Source: Sclerodactyla briareus
Lineage: Eukaryota > Echinodermata > Holothuroidea > Dendrochirotida > Sclerodactylidae
Length of the DNA stretch: 64,000 nucleotides
Direction of reading: 5' to 3'
NCBI GenBank assembly: GCA_026419785.1
Contig: JAODTK010000045.1
Coordinates: 310,001-374,000, forward strand
Shown: positions 61,139-64,000 of the stretch, piece after piece
How the letters are laid out: every line of letters begins with the position of its first letter
Numbering within the stretch: position 1 is the first letter of the stretch
The notes under the pieces: model-generated
Seen by the model: the letters and a program-made list of their open reading frames with translations, nothing else
Databases searched by the model: none
What the model was told of the DNA's origin: nothing
Position numbers and translations under genes: made by a program

Positions 61139-62233
61139 TTGATCAGTTATGATATTCGTTTTTGCATTTTTGAAGAATACATATATTCTTCGAAAACGAG
61201 TGACAAAACTCTGTCATACTTGCATTGCAAACGAAGAATAACACAACCGCGCGGGAAGGCGCGCGCAATAATAGGCGACCATAGCAGTCAAGAGTACAGT
61301 GAATATATAGGAAGAACTTATCTGGGCAGCAGCTATCGAGGAAGTCAATTTAGCGGGAATTCTGAGTCAATGAGCCGGCTAATGTGGGGATCCATGCAAT
61401 TTCAGTATGTAAATGTGGTGAACGGTTCAGGGACTGTAATAGTGATCTGCGATGGCCTATGCCTATTTCTAATTACGAGAATGAACGAAGGATGATTTCA
61501 GGGAGTGAAAACGTGAATAAGCCATCGGGGCGAAAACATTCTCGTAAAAAGTCGAAAACTAATAGCCCGCCAGGCAAATGCGCGAAATTTTTTAAACTAA
61601 ACTGGGCATTCGATGAAAAACGAGCATGTAGGACCATAATTGGCCATCATCTTGCATTGCATAAATGCTTCAATTCCGCGCTAAATGGAGATATCACAGA
61701 CCCCAGAGGCAAGTTCAGCGACAGCATGTCCCTCATCGCCAAAACGTTTGGTGGGGGGGGGGGATTTGAATGTGTCCCTCACCCACCAAATATGGGGGGG
61801 GGGGACGGGTCCCCAGTCCCCCAGGAATGAGCCCATGAATCGTACACGGCCGTGTTATTCTCGCATATCTGTATGGTGCGTTGTCGATATGTCTTCATGG
61901 GTGTTACGTGTTTTCTTCAAAAACCTAGTTGGGAAGTCCTGAAAGACAGCGGAAGGAGTAACACCGAAATGTGTGCAGAGTCACCTCGTCGGAATAAAAG
62001 AGCCCAAGACTGCTAAGGAAAGTTCAAATGGCGTCCATTTGAAAGACGGAAATGCGGAGTCGAACCCAACAAGTTTCAAGGGTAAACATGTAAAATACTG
62101 TTCGACGAGAATCTCCAAACAAAATATACCATATGTGGGGATGCCCGGTGATCCCCCTAGCTCACGGAAGATATTTGTGATTAACATCGGTGCGATCTAT
62201 ATGCGAGGCCAGACAACCTGCATAACCTCTTAG
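61139..62233 (+). other. series of open frames, coding status unclear
   Basis: Three overlapping + strand frames (118, 148 and 86 codons) cover this stretch. The 148-codon frame has a protein-like middle (NVNKPSGRKHSRKKSKTN, KLNWAFDEKRACRTI) but ends in G-run repeat DNA from about 61750. I find no splice sites that delimit it and no family match. It may be a decayed coding region or chance. Confidence 0.25.
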
Positions 62234-62322
62234 TCAGCCTGCTCTCTCGGTAGCCCTAGACAGGAACAACGTCAAATTCCTGAGGCGAGCGTGGTCATCA
62301 ACTACTGAACCGTATGTACATA

Positions 62323-62342
62323 CCCCCCCCCCCCCCCCCCCC
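62323..62342. repeat. 20-base poly-C run
   Basis: Uninterrupted C tract, preceded by the open stretch 61139-62233 and followed by AT-rich DNA. Confidence 0.9.
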
Positions 62343-63507
62343 TATCTAAATGAAATCAACTTTTAAAATGTCTGAACAAAATAACATGAATAAGTTTTCT
62401 ACATATTCTGCATTATGTCAATATATTACGGTCGTGTGAATACGTAAATACACAACGAACACACATGAAAAAAAACGATGGTGTTACATAGTGTGCGGGT
62501 GGGGCATGGAAAAATGCTGCCCTGCCTGGGAACTCTGCCCCCTCCTACCCGTCGGGCGAACCTATGGCCAAATTGTGAACGAACCACCAGTCTGCACACA
62601 CCATGAAGCTTAGCCCTTTTCGTTCATTCATTCATTAATTCATTTATTCATCATCTCGGTAATAGAATATAAATGTGAATGCAACATACAAAGTTCATTA
62701 CGTACGGAAGTACGGAAATCAAAATATTTACTGAAATGAAAGGAGACCAGGAAACAGTTATAAAATAACTCTAATAAGCATAGGAAACACTCACAGGCGT
62801 AGATAAAAGAAGTAAATGCAGGAATCAGACCGAAGAAATAGAGATACTCATTTCAAGTAACATTCAAGATTTTTCTTGAACATTCCCACCATTGGACAGT
62901 TTAACATTAGCTTGAACGAGTTCCACAACTATATACCACTGAACCTAATTCTTCTTAATTTCTGATCTTAGTTTCGCAGAAGAGCATTCACTCTTGAGTA
63001 TAGAATCATGAGCATCACAATTATACATAATTGGATTTAATTTGATTTTGGCAAAAGACAATTCAGAAAGACATACCACCGCAGAAGCGAGTGTTTCCCT
63101 GTCCGTCATCTGATATATTTCGGTCAGACTGCATCCAAGTGCAGCTAATCAAACCCTGTCTGCCGATAGAGGTGATCGTGGTGGCAAGTCCCAGGCACTC
63201 GCTTCCCACCCCACCACCACCTTCCTGTGCCCAAATTGTTACCATTCCCATTCCTTTTTTCACCTCAGAATATTTTTTCGAGGAAGGTGGGGCTGGGGGA
63301 GGGGCAGCCTTGTCTTGTATTACTAAAATCTCATCACTGCTCAGTGGTTGTATTATCTAATAAATCGATCGATCAGTCAATGTGATATATTGGAGAAGAT
63401 GAATAAGGGGCGCATTAGGAACCATGAATAAAGGTGCCATGTAGCTCTGCAAGCCAATCTTAACTACATTTTGGATAAAAATAGACACTCGTCTTTTCTT
63501 TCAACAG

Positions 63508-63651
63508 TATTCCACCTCTAGCAAATCACCTGGTAAGGGCCCCAGGCCCGGCCGCTCTAAAAGCACTGGGGGATAACCATCGCCACCCGGGAGAAGGAAG
63601 AAGAGGGGCGGCCAAGGGGACTCACTAAAAAGAAAGAACTCAAAAGAAAAG
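63508..63651 (+). CDS. unidentified exon, basic, one likely indel
   Basis: A strong acceptor (CTTTTCTTTCAACAG ending at 63507) and a donor GTAAAA at 63652 bound 144 bases. The first part reads YSTSSKSPGKGPRPGRSKST. After a one-base shift near 63573 it continues ITIATREKEEEGRPRG then LTKKKELKRK. The sequence is highly charged and basic, likely a nuclear or nucleolar disordered segment. No family assigned. Confidence 0.5.
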
Positions 63652-63814
63652 GTAAAAAAAATCCAAAAATCTCAATTTTCGTTCACACACAATATTTATT
63701 GTGAACTCTGTAGAATGTGGCAAAGTCAATGTGTAAATGTGTTGAATGTAAATGCAGTGTCCACCCCACATTGCACAAAAGAGACAAAAGAGTCAAGTTT
63801 AATGATGAAATGGA

Positions 63815-63900
63815 GAGCAGAAGATTAGCTCTGTTGGTAGAACTTCAGAAATTATTATGAGTTTGAATCCCAGATGACCTGAGAGGCTTTCCCCGCTGTG
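63815..63900 (+). repeat. tRNA-derived SINE-like segment
   Basis: TTAGCTCTGTTGGTAGAAC resembles an A box and GAGTTTGAATCCC a B box about 35 bases downstream, the spacing of a tRNA head. The arms do not pair as a functional tRNA. Confidence 0.45.
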
Positions 63901-64000
63901 CTTTCAGACAATGCATGTCTCTCGATTGTCTCAAATGTTAAAGGGGTACCTTGTGAAGTGGCATGTGAGGAGTAGGAAGCGTTGCATGTGGTTGCTCCTA

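Overview
This is eukaryotic nuclear DNA from an animal: short exons with GT/AG splice sites separated by long introns, decayed non-LTR retrotransposons, tRNA-derived SINE-like segments, several short inverted-repeat elements and many tandem repeats. The repeat mix (long poly-G/poly-C runs, dispersed arrays of about 310-bp monomers, GATATC fold-back islands) looks like a marine invertebrate, perhaps a deuterostome. That placement is inference; nothing here fixes the species.

Gene content is sparse. At 171-8900 (+) lie six exons of the C-terminal half of the DEAD-box RNA helicase DDX27 (ribosome biogenesis), covering the region after motif III, then motifs IV, V and VI and the start of the basic tail. 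Splice sites are good, and two junctions (exon 1/2 and exon 4/5) keep phase exactly. Yet every exon carries one or more single-base indels against the expected protein. This suggests either uncorrected long-read errors across the window or a recently dead unprocessed copy. Further + strand exons can be seen but not identified: 23178-23296, 23919-24002, 24789-24929, 27289-27404 with 27841-27906, 40882-40971 with 43284-43387 (phase compatible), and 63508-63651.

From about 10.6 to 23.2 kb the window is two tandem copies of a 6.2-6.4 kb unit. Each copy runs from GC-rich DNA (with an 86-bp tandem repeat), through a 135-bp repeat, AT-normal DNA and a 35-bp minisatellite, to the start of an exon. 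That exon is cut short after about 22 bases in copy 1 and complete in copy 2. The GC-rich part resembles a ribosomal spacer in composition, but I find no rRNA sequence.

From 28.7 to 30.6 kb there is a duplicated 0.45-kb segment with a 41-base C run in one copy. From 31.6 to 35.6 kb and again at 58.7-60.3 kb are elements made of about 310-bp monomers, three of the four with recognisable matching ends. Two degenerate minus-strand LINE fragments of different families occupy 43.77-44.75 and 44.85-46.13 kb. The second abuts a fragment of the 310-bp element. Diverged repeats fill 47.05-49.3 kb. Two islands of GATATC-based palindromic repeats (54.13-55.02 and 56.46-57.28 kb) share terminal sequences that look like terminal inverted repeats. 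The rest is intergenic or intronic DNA with nothing I can name.
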